22,313 bases of DNA from Methanomassiliicoccaceae archaeon (GTDB lineage Archaea; Thermoplasmatota; Thermoplasmata; Methanomassiliicoccales; Methanomethylophilaceae), in assembly GCA_016282555.1 (NCBI GenBank), contig JAEEKU010000135.1, positions 1 to 22,313 on the forward strand. Direction: 5' to 3'. Positions within the stretch are counted from its first letter, which is position 1, and each line of letters starts with the position of its first letter. The translations under genes were made by a program, and so were the position numbers. The notes under the pieces were generated by a model. That model searched no databases and was not told the origin of the DNA. It worked only from the letters and a program-made list of their open reading frames with translations. Positions 22,205-22,313 of this stretch are shown one piece after another.

Positions 22205-22313
22205 TTATCCGGATATTTCGGGTTTCTGCTTCCTGCTGATTATCACCAGCGCGGAGAACAGCACGGCCATTCCCGCGGCCGTTTCGATGGTTATTTCCTC
22301 TCCGTATAGCAGA
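22205..22313 (-). CDS. EamA/DMT-family transporter, C-terminal fragment (5' end outside window)
   Basis: The minus strand is open from the window edge to a TAA at 22205-22207 and translates as LLYGEEITIETAAGMAVLFS followed by ALVIISRKQKPEISG. This matches the last helix of EamA permeases (GE-x-(3)-(8)-G-x(2)-L-I/V-x-x-G/A-L-x-x-SRK). The rest lies beyond the window. It would be upstream of the arylsulfotransferase-like gene on the same strand. The fragment is short, so the identification is tentative. Confidence 0.6.
   Translation of the reverse strand, partial: LLYGEEITIETAAGMAVLFSALVIISRKQKPEISG

Noticed and set aside
1..22313. CRISPR arrays, tRNA or rRNA genes, insertion sequences
   Set aside because: No regularly spaced direct repeats, no tRNA-like T-arm and acceptor combination, no rRNA segments and no transposase motifs were seen.

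Overview
The window looks like chromosomal DNA of a methylotrophic methanogen of the order Methanomassiliicoccales (Thermoplasmatota). The evidence is an archaeal A-type ATP synthase operon, Orc1/Cdc6, TiaS, ribosomal protein L18Ae, prefoldin alpha, FtsY, TATA-box promoters at about -26 of several start codons, and above all a trimethylamine methyltransferase gene (mttB) read through an in-frame amber codon (pyrrolysine). Of the 25 complete genes listed, 20 end in TGA, 5 in TAA and none in TAG. This is the stop usage expected where TAG is kept for pyrrolysine. The assignment to order is inference from gene content; no rRNA gene is present.

Layout. Positions 1-4495 (minus) hold the ATP synthase operon H-I-K-E-C-F, with F cut by the window edge and A, B, D expected beyond it. 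Next come a leaderless dCMP deaminase (minus) and a leaderless archaeal signal peptidase I (plus). Positions 6061-7840 form a probable replication origin: orc1/cdc6 (minus) lies between two copies of a 27-bp Origin Recognition Box in inverted orientation, with a roughly 82% A+T segment beside one of them and a 28-residue membrane microprotein beside the other. Then follow a small membrane-anchored protein, TiaS and a bacterial-type thiolase (all plus). A double hairpin separates the thiolase from the conserved minus-strand operon rpl18a-pfdA-ftsY.

Positions 12976-18610 are a methylamine-utilisation island. It contains an iron-sulfur flavoprotein candidate, an operon of a DMT-type permease, a winged-helix-like protein and a 38-residue membrane microprotein, then mttB (Pyl at codon 324), mttC, and a MarR-family regulator. 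One operator, TTGA-N4-TCAA, sits 1-4 bp upstream of the TATA box of three of these promoters and between the TATA box and the start codon of the marR promoter. I infer one MarR regulon coupling methylamine uptake, demethylation and an auxiliary flavoprotein.

Positions 18777-22313 (minus) hold an ADP-ribosylglycohydrolase gene with its own in-frame TAG at codon 136, an HtpX-type protease, an arylsulfotransferase-family membrane protein and the 3' end of an EamA/DMT transporter. The amber codon in the ADP-ribosylglycohydrolase and the operator-defined MarR regulon are the observations most likely to be new. The origin structure and the two unannotated microproteins come next.
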